DNA of 64,000 bases from Lactococcus carnosus (GTDB taxonomy: Bacteria > Bacillota > Bacilli > Lactobacillales > Streptococcaceae): NCBI RefSeq assembly GCF_006770265.1, contig NZ_CP017194.1:496001-560000 (forward strand). The letters are read 5' to 3'. Below, piece after piece: positions 17,885-26,189 of the stretch. How positions within the stretch are numbered: the stretch's first letter is position 1; each line of letters begins with the position of its first letter. Both the position numbers and the translations under genes were made by a program. The notes under the pieces are model-generated. The model saw only the letters and a list, made by a program, of their open reading frames with translations. It was not told the origin of the DNA and ran no database searches.

Positions 17885-18744
17885 TGAATTTTCAGCAGAG
17901 TTTTAAAGGAGTTAAGGCAGCAGGCCAATTATTTTTAGTACCGACACCAATTGGCAATCTAGATGATATGACTTTTCGGGCGGTAACGATCTTGAAAACA
18001 GTTGACTTAATCGCATCAGAAGACACACGTAACACACAGAAATTATTGAATCATTTTGAGATTACTACCTCTCAGGAAAGTTTTCATGACCATAATAGTG
18101 GTTTAAAACTAAGTAAGATGGTTGACTTGCTCAAGTCTGGCAAATCAATCGCTCAGGTATCGGATGCTGGTTTGCCGTCTATCTCCGATCCGGGACATGA
18201 TTTAGTGTTGGCCTGTATTGCCCAAGAGATTGATGTCATCGCACTACCAGGTGCTAGTGCTGGTATTACAGCCTTGATTGCCTCAGGTATTGCGCCGCAA
18301 CCACACATTTTCTATGGCTTTTTACCGAGAAAGAAAAATGAGCAAATCGCGTTCCTAACTGAGAAGGTCGCCTATCCTGAAAGTCAGATTTTTTATGAGT
18401 CACCTCATCGTGTCTCCGCAACTTTGACTAACATGTTGGCAGTCTATGGTGATCGTGAGGTCGCCTTTGTACGTGAACTGACAAAGATATACGAGGAGTA
18501 TCGTCGCGGTCCTATTTCAGAGGTTTTGGCATCCATCACTGAACAGCCGATTAAGGGAGAATGCCTGATTATTGTAAGTGGTTCAGTAGAACAGCTGAGT
18601 CAAGCAGATTCAGACTTAACAGACTTAGAAGCCGTGCAAGCCCTAATTACGGCAGGTGAAAAGCCCAATGCTGCCATCAAAAAAGTAGCTAAGACACGTG
18701 GTTTAGTCAGACAAGAACTGTATCAAGCCTTCCATCAACTTTAA
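17881..18744 (+). CDS. rsmI: 16S rRNA (cytidine-1402-2'-O)-methyltransferase
   Basis: A 287-residue SAM-dependent methyltransferase of the tetrapyrrole-methylase fold, acting on 16S rRNA C1402. It shows LVPTPIGNLDDMTFRA at the N-terminus, the SEDTRNT segment, SDAGLPSISDPG, and LPGASAG of the SAM pocket. The start overlaps the yabA stop as ATGA; a second ATG at 17884 is also possible. It ends the tmk cluster, with a terminator seven bases later. Confidence 0.95.
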   Translation: MMNFQQSFKGVKAAGQLFLVPTPIGNLDDMTFRAVTILKTVDLIASEDTRNTQKLLNHFEITTSQESFHDHNSGLKLSKMVDLLKSGKSIAQVSDAGLPSISDPGHDLVLACIAQEIDVIALPGASAGITALIASGIAPQPHIFYGFLPRKKNEQIAFLTEKVAYPESQIFYESPHRVSATLTNMLAVYGDREVAFVRELTKIYEEYRRGPISEVLASITEQPIKGECLIIVSGSVEQLSQADSDLTDLEAVQALITAGEKPNAAIKKVAKTRGLVRQELYQAFHQL

Positions 18745-18750
18745 TGTGAA

Positions 18751-18785
18751 AAGATAGTCAGTTATTGGCTATCTTATTTTTTTAG
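18751..18785 (+). terminator. terminator of the tmk-rsmI cluster
   Basis: AAGATAG (18751-18757) pairs with CTATCTT (18769-18775), followed by ATTTTTTTA. Confidence 0.8.
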
Positions 18786-18885
18786 GTCGTCATATCATTT
18801 TTAAAAGTCCTAAGCAATATAGCTTATGTTAAACTTAATCTATGATAAAATTAAGCTTAGAAATGATAGAAGAGGTGGAGTGGTT

Positions 18886-19722
18886 ATGAAATTGAAAAAA
18901 ATGTTAGCAGTAACAGCAGTTGGTTTATTAAGTGTTGGCTTTTTAGCAGCATGCGGTAAATCGGATAAAAAAGCATCAGATACCGACAAGAAAGTGACGA
19001 CGGTGACGATTGCCCAGACTGCAGATTCAAAACCCTACGCTTATAAAGATGGTGATAACTTAACAGGATTTGACATCGAAGTCTTAAAAGCGGTTGATAA
19101 AAACTTGCCCGACTATAAATTTGACTTTAAAACAGTGACAGATGAGTCAATCTTGACTGATGTTGATGCTGGTCGTAGCCAAATTGGTGCCAATAATTTT
19201 GGTAAAACACCAGAACGTGAGAAAAAATATCTGTTTACATCACCTATTTCAGAAAATGTAAATGCGATTTTCTCTAGTACCAAAAACAACTTCACATCAA
19301 TTAAAGATTTGATTGGTAAGAAGACTGAGATTCCTGCAGGTACTAACTATGGCGCTATTTTTGAAGCGTGGAATAAGAAAAATCCTGATAAAAAAATTGA
19401 GGTTGCTTATTCAGAACGTTCATTAACAGACCGACTAGCTGCTGTGGAATCTGGACAAATTGATTTCTTATTTGCATCCAAATTAGCTGCAGAAAATTTT
19501 GCTAAAAAACACAATATCACAGTGGCTAGCAACATTCCTGATCTCAAAAACTATCCGACATTTAAGACCTATGAATACTTTATTTTAGATGGCTCACAAG
19601 AAAAACTTCAAAAAGTGATCGATAAAGAATTAAAAGTCCTCTATAAAGATGGCACATTAACAAAATTATCTAAAGAATTTTATGGTGGTGATTATGCACC
19701 ATCAGCAGATAACTATAAATAA
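18886..19722 (+). CDS. orphan amino-acid ABC substrate-binding lipoprotein
   Basis: A 278-residue SBP_bac_3 lipoprotein with lipobox LAAC and lipidated C23. GFDIEVLKAVDK and NNFGKTPEREKKY match receptors for cystine and other polar amino acids. ATG 18886 follows AGAGGTGG; the in-frame ATG at 18826 lacks a ribosome site. No permease or ATPase gene is adjacent, and terminators lie on both sides, so it must serve a transporter encoded elsewhere or act alone. Confidence 0.88.
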   Translation: MKLKKMLAVTAVGLLSVGFLAACGKSDKKASDTDKKVTTVTIAQTADSKPYAYKDGDNLTGFDIEVLKAVDKNLPDYKFDFKTVTDESILTDVDAGRSQIGANNFGKTPEREKKYLFTSPISENVNAIFSSTKNNFTSIKDLIGKKTEIPAGTNYGAIFEAWNKKNPDKKIEVAYSERSLTDRLAAVESGQIDFLFASKLAAENFAKKHNITVASNIPDLKNYPTFKTYEYFILDGSQEKLQKVIDKELKVLYKDGTLTKLSKEFYGGDYAPSADNYK

Positions 19723-19761
19723 TACGTTGTCGATAGCACACGAAATGAGCTTATAAAAAAT

Positions 19762-19792
19762 GACTAAGGGTTTGATGCCCTTAGTCTTTTTT
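19762..19792. terminator. terminator after the orphan binding protein
   Basis: GACTAAGGG and CCCTTAGTC form a perfect 9-bp stem with T6 on the plus strand and A6 on the other side. It can serve both converging genes. Confidence 0.85.
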
Positions 19793-19839
19793 ATATGATA
19801 AGTCAGATAAGTGGAGGAGCTAACTACAGTAAGGTGTTT

Positions 19840-20943
19840 TTAATGTAATAGGAGCAATCCTGCTATGAAAAAGACAAAGAGATAAACGATATTGTAGACT
19901 GTAAACTTGGCAAAAAAGGATGACGTTGACTGATCCTCAGATAGGAGATGATATTGTCTTAAGGCTAGGAGATTAGCTAAAGAAGCAACGATTGTTCCTA
20001 GACCACCTACTGTGACACCTAGATAAATAGCGGAGACATGGTTGGTGAATTTAGAGAGCAAAACCGCCGCTGGCACATTACTAATGAGTTGGCTTGAAAT
20101 AATAGCAGTCGAGAAAATAGAGAAAGTTGTCGTTGTGACGTGCTCTAGAAAGATATGAATCGCTGGAATGCGACCTACTGCACCAACAATGATGAAAAAA
20201 TTGATAAAGGTTAAAATAATCCCATAGTCGACGGTTTCATAAATGGTGTGATCAACATAAGCTGTACAAAGTAAGCTAGCAATTAGTGAGAAGATGATCG
20301 GGATAAAGGATAAGACTCCCAGTAAAACGATGAGCGTCGTAAAGACTAAGGCAAGGAGGTGTTTTCGAGAGACGGTTAACTCAGTACTTTTAAGTTGACT
20401 AATCTTGTCTTTGGGAAAGAAAAATAGGCAAAGTAGTAGGGTTAGAAAACTGACCAAACCGATGGGTAAGGAGAGACTTAGAAAATCGACAATCGATAAA
20501 TGAAAGAAAGAGACGAGGTAGATATTTTGCGGATTACCAAACGGCGTGATCGAGCTACCTAAATTCGCATATATTGTCATCAGACTGATGACAGCTATCT
20601 TGGGTAGTTTTATTTTTTTACTAATGTTGAAGACAATCGGAACAAGTGTTAAAATCGCAACATCATTGGTAAAAAACATGGAACCAAAAAAGGAGAATAG
20701 GAAGATGACGAGAATAATTCCCCTGGTCGTATTACATTTTTCTATAATCAGGTTGGCGACATGATTGAGGATTGTCAGATGCTCGTAGATTGAGATGACA
20801 ATGATCAAACTTAATAGGGTAAGGATCGTTTTCATGTCAATATCAGATGGTTTTACGGTGCCAAAGATAAGGGCAAGAATCGACATGAAAAGCGTCACTA
20901 GTAATGTTTTATCGGAGAAAATCCGTTTTAAGGTAAGTGTCAT
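19840..20943 (-). CDS. SLC13/ArsB-type anion permease
   Basis: A 367-residue protein of about ten hydrophobic helices from the ion-transporter superfamily that holds citrate, arsenite and Na+/H+ (NhaD) carriers. FGNPQN and MFFTNDVAILTLVP resemble its conserved re-entrant loops. ATG 20943 follows GGAAAG by seven bases; the longer frame to 20994 has no ribosome site. The substrate cannot be assigned. It is shorter than classic SLC13 carriers (about 450), closer to the small lactobacillal forms. Confidence 0.75.
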   Translation of the reverse strand: MTLTLKRIFSDKTLLVTLFMSILALIFGTVKPSDIDMKTILTLLSLIIVISIYEHLTILNHVANLIIEKCNTTRGIILVIFLFSFFGSMFFTNDVAILTLVPIVFNISKKIKLPKIAVISLMTIYANLGSSITPFGNPQNIYLVSFFHLSIVDFLSLSLPIGLVSFLTLLLCLFFFPKDKISQLKSTELTVSRKHLLALVFTTLIVLLGVLSFIPIIFSLIASLLCTAYVDHTIYETVDYGIILTFINFFIIVGAVGRIPAIHIFLEHVTTTTFSIFSTAIISSQLISNVPAAVLLSKFTNHVSAIYLGVTVGGLGTIVASLANLLALRQYHLLSEDQSTSSFFAKFTVYNIVYLFVFFIAGLLLLH

Positions 20944-21139
20944 ATTGTCTTTCCGGTCTTTAAAAAAGTATTGGTACAAAGTGTATTCTATCATAAAAGA
21001 CGATGGATAGGCATATAAAATAACTCAGTATTAAGCGATATATGGAAAATAAGCAAAGACATGGCTTGCTAGCTAGCATGACCTAACGCATCGTATAACA
21101 AAACAAGTCATGACTAAGCAATCAAATCGTTGACCCGTG

Positions 21140-21148
21140 TGCTACAAT
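21140..21148 (+). promoter_or_regulatory. extended -10 placing +1 on the gntR ATG
   Basis: TGC-TACAAT ends six bases before ATG 21155, and there is no ribosome site. A leaderless transcript is predicted. Confidence 0.55.
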
Positions 21149-21154
21149 ATAGGT

Positions 21155-21877
21155 ATGAAAACACAAAAATATGTGACGATCGCAAATATTTTAAGAAACA
21201 AGATTTTATCTGGTGAGTATCCTGTTAAGAGTAAACTGCCTTATGAGCGAGAAATGATTGCTAAATTTCAGGCCTCTAAAATGACGATAAAAAAAGCAAC
21301 AGATATTTTAGTGGAAGAAGGGATGATCACCAAAATCAAGGCAAAGGGGACCTTTGTAAATGATTTTGCAGAAGGTTCCCTTGACCAGATGAAGCAGGGG
21401 AATTATTTTAGAGGATTGACGGCACTCTATGCAGACATCACGCTGACGTCTCATGTCTTAGTATTTGAAGTCATTCCCTCAGATACCTTTATCAGTGATA
21501 AATTAAATCTATCGGTTAATACAGCAGTCTATCATATTAAACGCGTGAGAATTAAGGATGAACAGCCATTTGTCGTGGAAGAGATATGGATGCCTGCCAG
21601 TTTGATTGTCAATTTGAAACGCGTTCATGTTGAACATTCTATCTATGAATATATCGAGCAACAGCTGGGCTACATTATTGATAAATCCCATAGACGAATT
21701 GAAGTCCACACTGCCAATGAAACTGATGCAGCACTCTTACAAATTGCCATTGGTCAGCCGGTTATACTTGCTAGGCAAACAGGCCGTTTTAGCACGGGTC
21801 AAGTATTTGAATATTCTAAGGCAACACACCTTGGGGAGACATTTAGCATGGATGTGATCTTAACCAGACGGAATTAA
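21155..21877 (+). CDS. GntR-family regulator with UTRA domain
   Basis: A 240-residue regulator: an N-terminal winged helix (about 5-70, with KLPYEREMIAKF as in GntR proteins) and a C-terminal UTRA effector domain (about 85-235) that binds a sugar phosphate. It lies directly upstream of a beta-glucoside PTS IIC and a 6-phospho-beta-glucosidase, so it most likely controls them, and phospho-beta-glucoside release from DNA is the expected signal. The in-frame GTG at 21137 would lie inside the promoter, so ATG 21155 is chosen. Confidence 0.88.
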   Translation: MKTQKYVTIANILRNKILSGEYPVKSKLPYEREMIAKFQASKMTIKKATDILVEEGMITKIKAKGTFVNDFAEGSLDQMKQGNYFRGLTALYADITLTSHVLVFEVIPSDTFISDKLNLSVNTAVYHIKRVRIKDEQPFVVEEIWMPASLIVNLKRVHVEHSIYEYIEQQLGYIIDKSHRRIEVHTANETDAALLQIAIGQPVILARQTGRFSTGQVFEYSKATHLGETFSMDVILTRRN

Positions 21878-21954
21878 GCTATACATTAGCATGTGTAAAA
21901 CAACCTAAATCCCTTTATATAGCTGATTTCAGGTGCAATATAAGCTATACATTA
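21875..21954 (+). promoter_or_regulatory. paired 14-base direct repeat, candidate GntR operator
   Basis: TAAGCTATACATTA occurs at 21875-21888 and again at 21941-21954, 66 bases apart. Both copies lie between the regulator and its target operon; the first starts at the gntR stop. Binding by the upstream GntR protein is inferred. Confidence 0.55.
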
Positions 21955-21980
21955 CCGAAAACCCTCTTGTAACTTTCTAA

Positions 21981-21994
21981 TGGAAGCGTTATCA
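21981..21994 (+). promoter_or_regulatory. cre box (CcpA site) before PTS IIC
   Basis: TGGAAGCGTTATCA matches the cre consensus TGWAANCGNTNWCA at 13 of 14 positions. It sits just upstream of a TATAAA-like -10, consistent with glucose repression. Confidence 0.75.
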
Positions 21995-22027
21995 TAAGCT
22001 TATAAAATAAGATTTGGAGGTTCTCAC

Positions 22028-23311
22028 ATGAATCGATTTATGGATGTATTGGGTGCTAAAATTGCACCTATCGCACAGAAAATAGGCAGTAATCTGTATC
22101 TGACAGTCCTTCGGGATGCATTTATGCTTAGTTTTCCACTTACCATGTTTGGCTCATTCATTGTTGTATTTAACAATTTACCGTTTTGGCCAGATTCATT
22201 AAAAGCACAATTTTCAACTTTATTCGGTAATGGACAAAATGCAACCATGTCTATCATGACCGTTTTTGTGACACTTGGTATCGGCTATTATTTTTCAAAA
22301 GCAAAACAAGTTGAGGCAATTTTTGGGGCAGTCGTATCATTGGCATCATTTTTAATTTTGACACCATTCTTCATGACTGTTCTGGATGGCAAGAAAGAAA
22401 TTCAGGCTTCTGGCCTTCTCTCTCTTGATCGCTTAGGTGCTAAAGGCATGTTCCTTGGTATGATTGCGGCCTTCTTAGCAGCTAAACTCTACGTCTACTT
22501 CACACAAAAAGGTTTTGTCATCACAATGCCTGATGGTGTGCCACCTGCAGTTTCTAAATCATTTTCAGCATTAATTCCTGTTTTAGGCACACTATTACCA
22601 TTTCTAATTGGTAATGCAATCATGGTTGGCGTTTTCAATACCAACTTACACGATGTTATCTATAACATCATCCAAAAACCACTCACAGGCCTTGGTACCT
22701 CTTTACCAGGCACAATTATTGCAGTATTCTTTGTTCAATTCCTTTGGTTCTTCGGCTTGCACGGTCAAGTGATTGTTAACTCAGTATTTGAACCATTTTG
22801 GCAAACAAATGGGCTTGACAATGCAGAACTCCTCAAAAAAGGCAATACAGCCTTACAAGAACATGGTCATATCGTAACAAAATCATTTATGGATACCTTC
22901 ACTGTATCCCTCGGTGGATCAGGGTCAACTTTAATCGTCTTGATTTTGATTATGGTTGTTATGACTAAAAAACAATATAAAGAAGTTGCAAGACTCGCGA
23001 TCGCACCAGGCATATTTAATGTAAACGAACCGGTTATCTTTGGTTTACCGATGGTGATGAATGCGACACTCTTCATCCCTTGGATACTTGCACCACTTGT
23101 ATCCGTTGTCATCGCTTATGCAGGATTTGCATCAGGTCTTGTGCCATTGACGACGGGTGCACAAGTACCATGGACAATGCCAGCTATCATTTCAGGTTTC
23201 CTTGCCACTAACTCGATTATGGGTAGTGTGCTTCAAATCGTTCAGATGCTTGCTGTTGGCCTTATCTATCTACCATTCTTACTCATGATTGATAAATCAA
23301 AAGAGGTATAA
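22028..23311 (+). CDS. PTS cellobiose/beta-glucoside transporter, subunit IIC
   Basis: A 427-residue lactose/cellobiose-family EIIC membrane channel with about ten helices. FGLHGQ and NVNEPVIFGLP are the conserved sugar-site segments of this family. It imports and phosphorylates beta-glucosides together with soluble IIA and IIB, which are not encoded nearby and must be shared from another locus. TTTGGAGG precedes the ATG. It forms an operon with the 6-phospho-beta-glucosidase and follows a cre box and GntR operator candidates. Confidence 0.93.
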   Translation: MNRFMDVLGAKIAPIAQKIGSNLYLTVLRDAFMLSFPLTMFGSFIVVFNNLPFWPDSLKAQFSTLFGNGQNATMSIMTVFVTLGIGYYFSKAKQVEAIFGAVVSLASFLILTPFFMTVLDGKKEIQASGLLSLDRLGAKGMFLGMIAAFLAAKLYVYFTQKGFVITMPDGVPPAVSKSFSALIPVLGTLLPFLIGNAIMVGVFNTNLHDVIYNIIQKPLTGLGTSLPGTIIAVFFVQFLWFFGLHGQVIVNSVFEPFWQTNGLDNAELLKKGNTALQEHGHIVTKSFMDTFTVSLGGSGSTLIVLILIMVVMTKKQYKEVARLAIAPGIFNVNEPVIFGLPMVMNATLFIPWILAPLVSVVIAYAGFASGLVPLTTGAQVPWTMPAIISGFLATNSIMGSVLQIVQMLAVGLIYLPFLLMIDKSKEV

Positions 23312-23365
23312 TCAGCTAAACACACGACGGTCCATATAGACTTAGTAAAAATAGAAAGAGCGCTT

Positions 23366-24787
23366 ATGACATTACTTGAATTTCCACAAAATTTTTGGTG
23401 GGGTGCTGCCACCTCAGGACCACAAACAGAAGGTAGATTTCATAAGACACACGACAATATATTTGATTATGACTTTGATCACTTTCCAGACCATTATTGG
23501 GGAGGGATTGGCCCAGATACAGCTTCCAATTTTTACAATGACTACCAAGCAGATATCGCCTTAATGAAGGCAGCAGGCTTAACCTCTGTCAGAACATCCA
23601 TTCAATGGACACGCTTGATTGATGATTTGGAAACGGGCACTGTTAATGCAGATGCAGCTAGATTTTATAATGCTGTGATCGATGAATTTATCGCAAATGG
23701 TATCAAACCGGTCATTAATCTCCATCATTTTGACATCCCGGTTTCACTAGTCCACAAATATGGTGGCTGGGAGTCCAAACATGTTGTCGACTTATTTGTT
23801 AAGTTTGCGCAAGCAAGTTTTACCTTGTTCTCTGATCGTGTGACCGATTGGTTCACACATAATGAGCCTATGGTAGTGGTTGAAGGGGGCTATCTTTACC
23901 AGTTTCACTATCCAGATATCGTAGATGGTAAGCGGGCTGTTCAAGTTGCCTATAATTTACAACTTGCCTCTTCGAAAGCAATCGCCGCATTTCGTCAGGT
24001 AAATCAAAATCCTGACGGTAAAATCGGTATCATTCTGAACTTGACACCAAACTATCCTGCATCAGCATCACCTGAGGATCAGGCAGCAGCAACATTTGCA
24101 GATTTATGGCAAAATCGCCTATTCTTAGACGCATCTGTTAAAGGTGCATTTGCAGCAGAACTTGTCGATGTGCTAACAAATGATGACGTGCTTTGGGCAT
24201 CAACAGCTGAAGAGTTAGCCATCATTCAGAAAAATACTGTCGACTACCTAGGTGTTAATTTCTATCATCCTAACCGTGCACAAGCACCGAAATACGCACC
24301 GGATTCGCTAGCCATCGATTGGCTACCAGACAAATACTTTGAAGCATTTGACAAACGCGGTGTGCGCATGAATGCGGATCGCGGATGGGAAATTTATCCT
24401 AAAGCACTCTATGATATCGCCAAAAATATCCAAGAAAATTATGGGAATATTGCCTGGTTTGTATCTGAAAATGGCATGGGTGTAGCGCGTGAAGAGCGCT
24501 ATCTAGGTGAAGATGGGATCATTCAAGATGACTATCGCATTCGCTTCATCAAAGAACATCTTTACTATGTTCATAAAGCAATTGCAGAAGGAGCTAACTG
24601 TTTTGGCTATCACCTCTGGACACCGATAGACTGTTTTAGCTGGAGAAATTCATATAAAAATCGCTATGGCTTGATTGCAGTTGATGTACATAGACAAGAC
24701 AAAACACTTAAAAAATCAGCTCACTTCTTCAAAACGCTGTCAGCATCATCTAGCTTCGATATTAGTCATACTGAAATGGCGAAATAA
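23366..24787 (+). CDS. 6-phospho-beta-glucosidase (GH1), PTS-linked
   Basis: A 473-residue glycoside hydrolase family 1 enzyme in the cytoplasm that splits phosphorylated beta-glucosides delivered by the PTS. The acid/base glutamate lies in THNEP (about residue 168), the nucleophile in VSENGMG (about 367-373). The N-terminal FWWGAATSGPQ is typical of the family. It lies 54 bases after the IIC gene. The sequence just before the ATG (GAAAGAGCGCTTATG) resembles half a cre box and is a poor ribosome site, so coupling may help. A terminator follows at 24825. Confidence 0.93.
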   Translation: MTLLEFPQNFWWGAATSGPQTEGRFHKTHDNIFDYDFDHFPDHYWGGIGPDTASNFYNDYQADIALMKAAGLTSVRTSIQWTRLIDDLETGTVNADAARFYNAVIDEFIANGIKPVINLHHFDIPVSLVHKYGGWESKHVVDLFVKFAQASFTLFSDRVTDWFTHNEPMVVVEGGYLYQFHYPDIVDGKRAVQVAYNLQLASSKAIAAFRQVNQNPDGKIGIILNLTPNYPASASPEDQAAATFADLWQNRLFLDASVKGAFAAELVDVLTNDDVLWASTAEELAIIQKNTVDYLGVNFYHPNRAQAPKYAPDSLAIDWLPDKYFEAFDKRGVRMNADRGWEIYPKALYDIAKNIQENYGNIAWFVSENGMGVAREERYLGEDGIIQDDYRIRFIKEHLYYVHKAIAEGANCFGYHLWTPIDCFSWRNSYKNRYGLIAVDVHRQDKTLKKSAHFFKTLSASSSFDISHTEMAK

Positions 24788-24824
24788 GCAGTAGTAGATT
24801 ACTTAACCTTAGCTAATACAAGTC

Positions 24825-24862
24825 AAAAAACGGATAGCGGATTTATTGCTATCCGTTTTTTT
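24825..24862 (+). terminator. terminator of the PTS beta-glucoside operon
   Basis: ACGGATAGC and GCTATCCGT pair with flanking A and T runs. Confidence 0.85.
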
Positions 24863-24953
24863 GAGGTTATCAGGTATCAGATAGCGTGAGCAAGAGCACA
24901 TTTACGCTAGCTAACATCTGCGAGATTAAAAAATAACAAATTTTAGGTTATCC

Positions 24954-25009
24954 TTGACGCGCATATTATGATATTGTATAATAATATCATAAAGTAAGCG
25001 CTTACTTTA
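24954..25009 (+). promoter_or_regulatory. strong promoter with nested palindromic operators for peptide gene
   Basis: TTGACG (24954-24959), a 17-base spacer and TATAAT (24977-24982) is near-ideal. A 10-bp inverted repeat, TTATGATATT/AATATCATAA (24966-24975/24983-24992), encloses the -10. A second, perfect 20-base palindrome centred on AAGCGCTT (24990-25009) starts about at +2; it is cre-like with mismatches only at the outer positions. This is a tightly controlled promoter. Which regulators bind is unknown. Confidence 0.8.
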
Positions 25010-25030
25010 AAAATAAAAGGAGGATTCAAA

Positions 25031-25201
25031 ATGAAACAATTAACAGTTAATGAAACTCAAAAGATTGTAGGTGGGGTATCATGGGAATGTTTGGCGTGCC
25101 CGTTTAAGAGTGCTAATCATGTATTTACAGCTACTGCAAGTCAAAGAGCCTATGAGCATGAATCACGATATGGTCACTATGGTAAAACAAGAATAAGATA
25201 A
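25031..25201 (+). CDS. double-glycine-leader secreted peptide (bacteriocin- or pheromone-like)
   Basis: A 56-residue peptide with AAAGGAGG eight bases upstream. Residues 1-15 (MKQLTVNETQKIVGG) form a short leader ending in Gly-Gly, the cleavage mark for C39 peptidase exporters. The 41-residue core starts VSWEC and has only two cysteines, C20 and C23 (CLAC), with histidines at 30, 43 and 49, and is basic near its end. The CxxC plus spaced histidines suggests metal binding or a disulfide; neither is shown. An ABC pair and a C39-type fragment follow. I do not recognise the core as a named bacteriocin. Confidence 0.8.
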   Translation: MKQLTVNETQKIVGGVSWECLACPFKSANHVFTATASQRAYEHESRYGHYGKTRIR

Positions 25202-25238
25202 TTTTTTGTCAAGACTGCTAAACGCGCGTGTAAACTAA

Positions 25239-25252
25239 TCACTAGTTAGTGA
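25239..25252 (+). other. short perfect palindrome after peptide gene
   Basis: TCACTA-GT-TAGTGA lies between the peptide stop and the attenuator. Role unknown. Confidence 0.3.
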
Positions 25253-25264
25253 TGATTATTAGGA

Positions 25265-25300
25265 AACTGCTATTGCATGACTGTCAATATGCAGTTTTTT
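25265..25300 (+). terminator. attenuating terminator between peptide and ABC genes
   Basis: AACTGC..TATTG pairs with CAATA..GCAGTT with one bulged base, followed by TTTTAG. It would let the peptide be made in excess over the transporter. Confidence 0.7.
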
Positions 25301-25319
25301 AGTTAAGTATGGAGGAAAC

Positions 25320-26189
25320 TTGTTAGTATTAAACAATATTTATAAAAAATATCAGGATAAAGTCATTCTAGAAGATATCTGTTTAACTTTAAACAATGGT
25401 ATCTATGGCTTACTTGGTGCGAATGGAGCTGGCAAAACGACGCTGATGAAAATGATTTGTGGCGTGATCAAACCAAGCTCTGGTTATATCCACTATGATG
25501 GTGAAGCGATGGGAAGTGGTCAAAGTCAACTCATTGATTGTCTGGGCTATTTACCTCAAGATTTTAGCTACTACCCTGAGTTTACCGCCTATGAATTCAT
25601 CACCTATATGGCTACTTTAAAAGGAATGAGCAGAAGTGATTTTGAGAAGCAGGGCCACTCTCTTTTACAGATGGTGGGACTGGACACAGTAAAACATGCT
25701 AAAATAAAGTCCTTCTCTGGTGGGATGAAACAAAGATTAGGCATTGCCCAAGCGCTTTTAGGGGACCCTAAAGTTTTAATTCTGGATGAGCCAACCGTTG
25801 GTCTGGATCCCAAGGAAAGAATTCGCTTTCGTAATCTAATCAGTTCCTTGTCCAAAGATAAGATCATTATTCTATCAACGCATATTATTGGTGATATCGA
25901 TGCAGTGGCAGACGAGATACTTATTCTTAAAAAGGGCATCCTGCTTGAGCAGGCGACACCCCAATTATTATTAGAGAAAATAGACAACCAAGTTTGGGAA
26001 GTTGAAGTGGAGATAGACCTTGCTGATAAACTCAAAGCATCATACATTATTAGCAATCAAAAAGTTGTCAATAATCGACTGATGCTACGGATTGTATCAA
26101 GTGTTTCGCCTATTGAGGGTGCCCATCATGTGCAAGCTAATCTGGAAGACTTGTATCTTTATTATTTTCCAAATATAGGAGAAAGTTAA
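25320..26189 (+). CDS. ABC transporter ATP-binding protein of the peptide locus
   Basis: A 289-residue ATPase of the ABC-2/BcrA type. Walker A GANGAGKTT lies at about 37-45, the signature in FSGGMKQR, Walker B in VLILDEP, and the switch histidine in STHI. The C-terminal about 75 residues are a family-specific tail. The start is TTG 25320 with GGAGG four bases before it; no in-frame ATG lies nearby. It is directly followed by its permease, sharing TAATG. Such pairs commonly give self-protection against, or export of, antimicrobial peptides. Confidence 0.88.
   Translation: MLVLNNIYKKYQDKVILEDICLTLNNGIYGLLGANGAGKTTLMKMICGVIKPSSGYIHYDGEAMGSGQSQLIDCLGYLPQDFSYYPEFTAYEFITYMATLKGMSRSDFEKQGHSLLQMVGLDTVKHAKIKSFSGGMKQRLGIAQALLGDPKVLILDEPTVGLDPKERIRFRNLISSLSKDKIIILSTHIIGDIDAVADEILILKKGILLEQATPQLLLEKIDNQVWEVEVEIDLADKLKASYIISNQKVVNNRLMLRIVSSVSPIEGAHHVQANLEDLYLYYFPNIGES

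Noticed and set aside
20990-21139. TTGACC at 21130 as the -35 of gntR
   Set aside because: Only seven bases from the -10; spacing is impossible, so the extended -10 alone is used.
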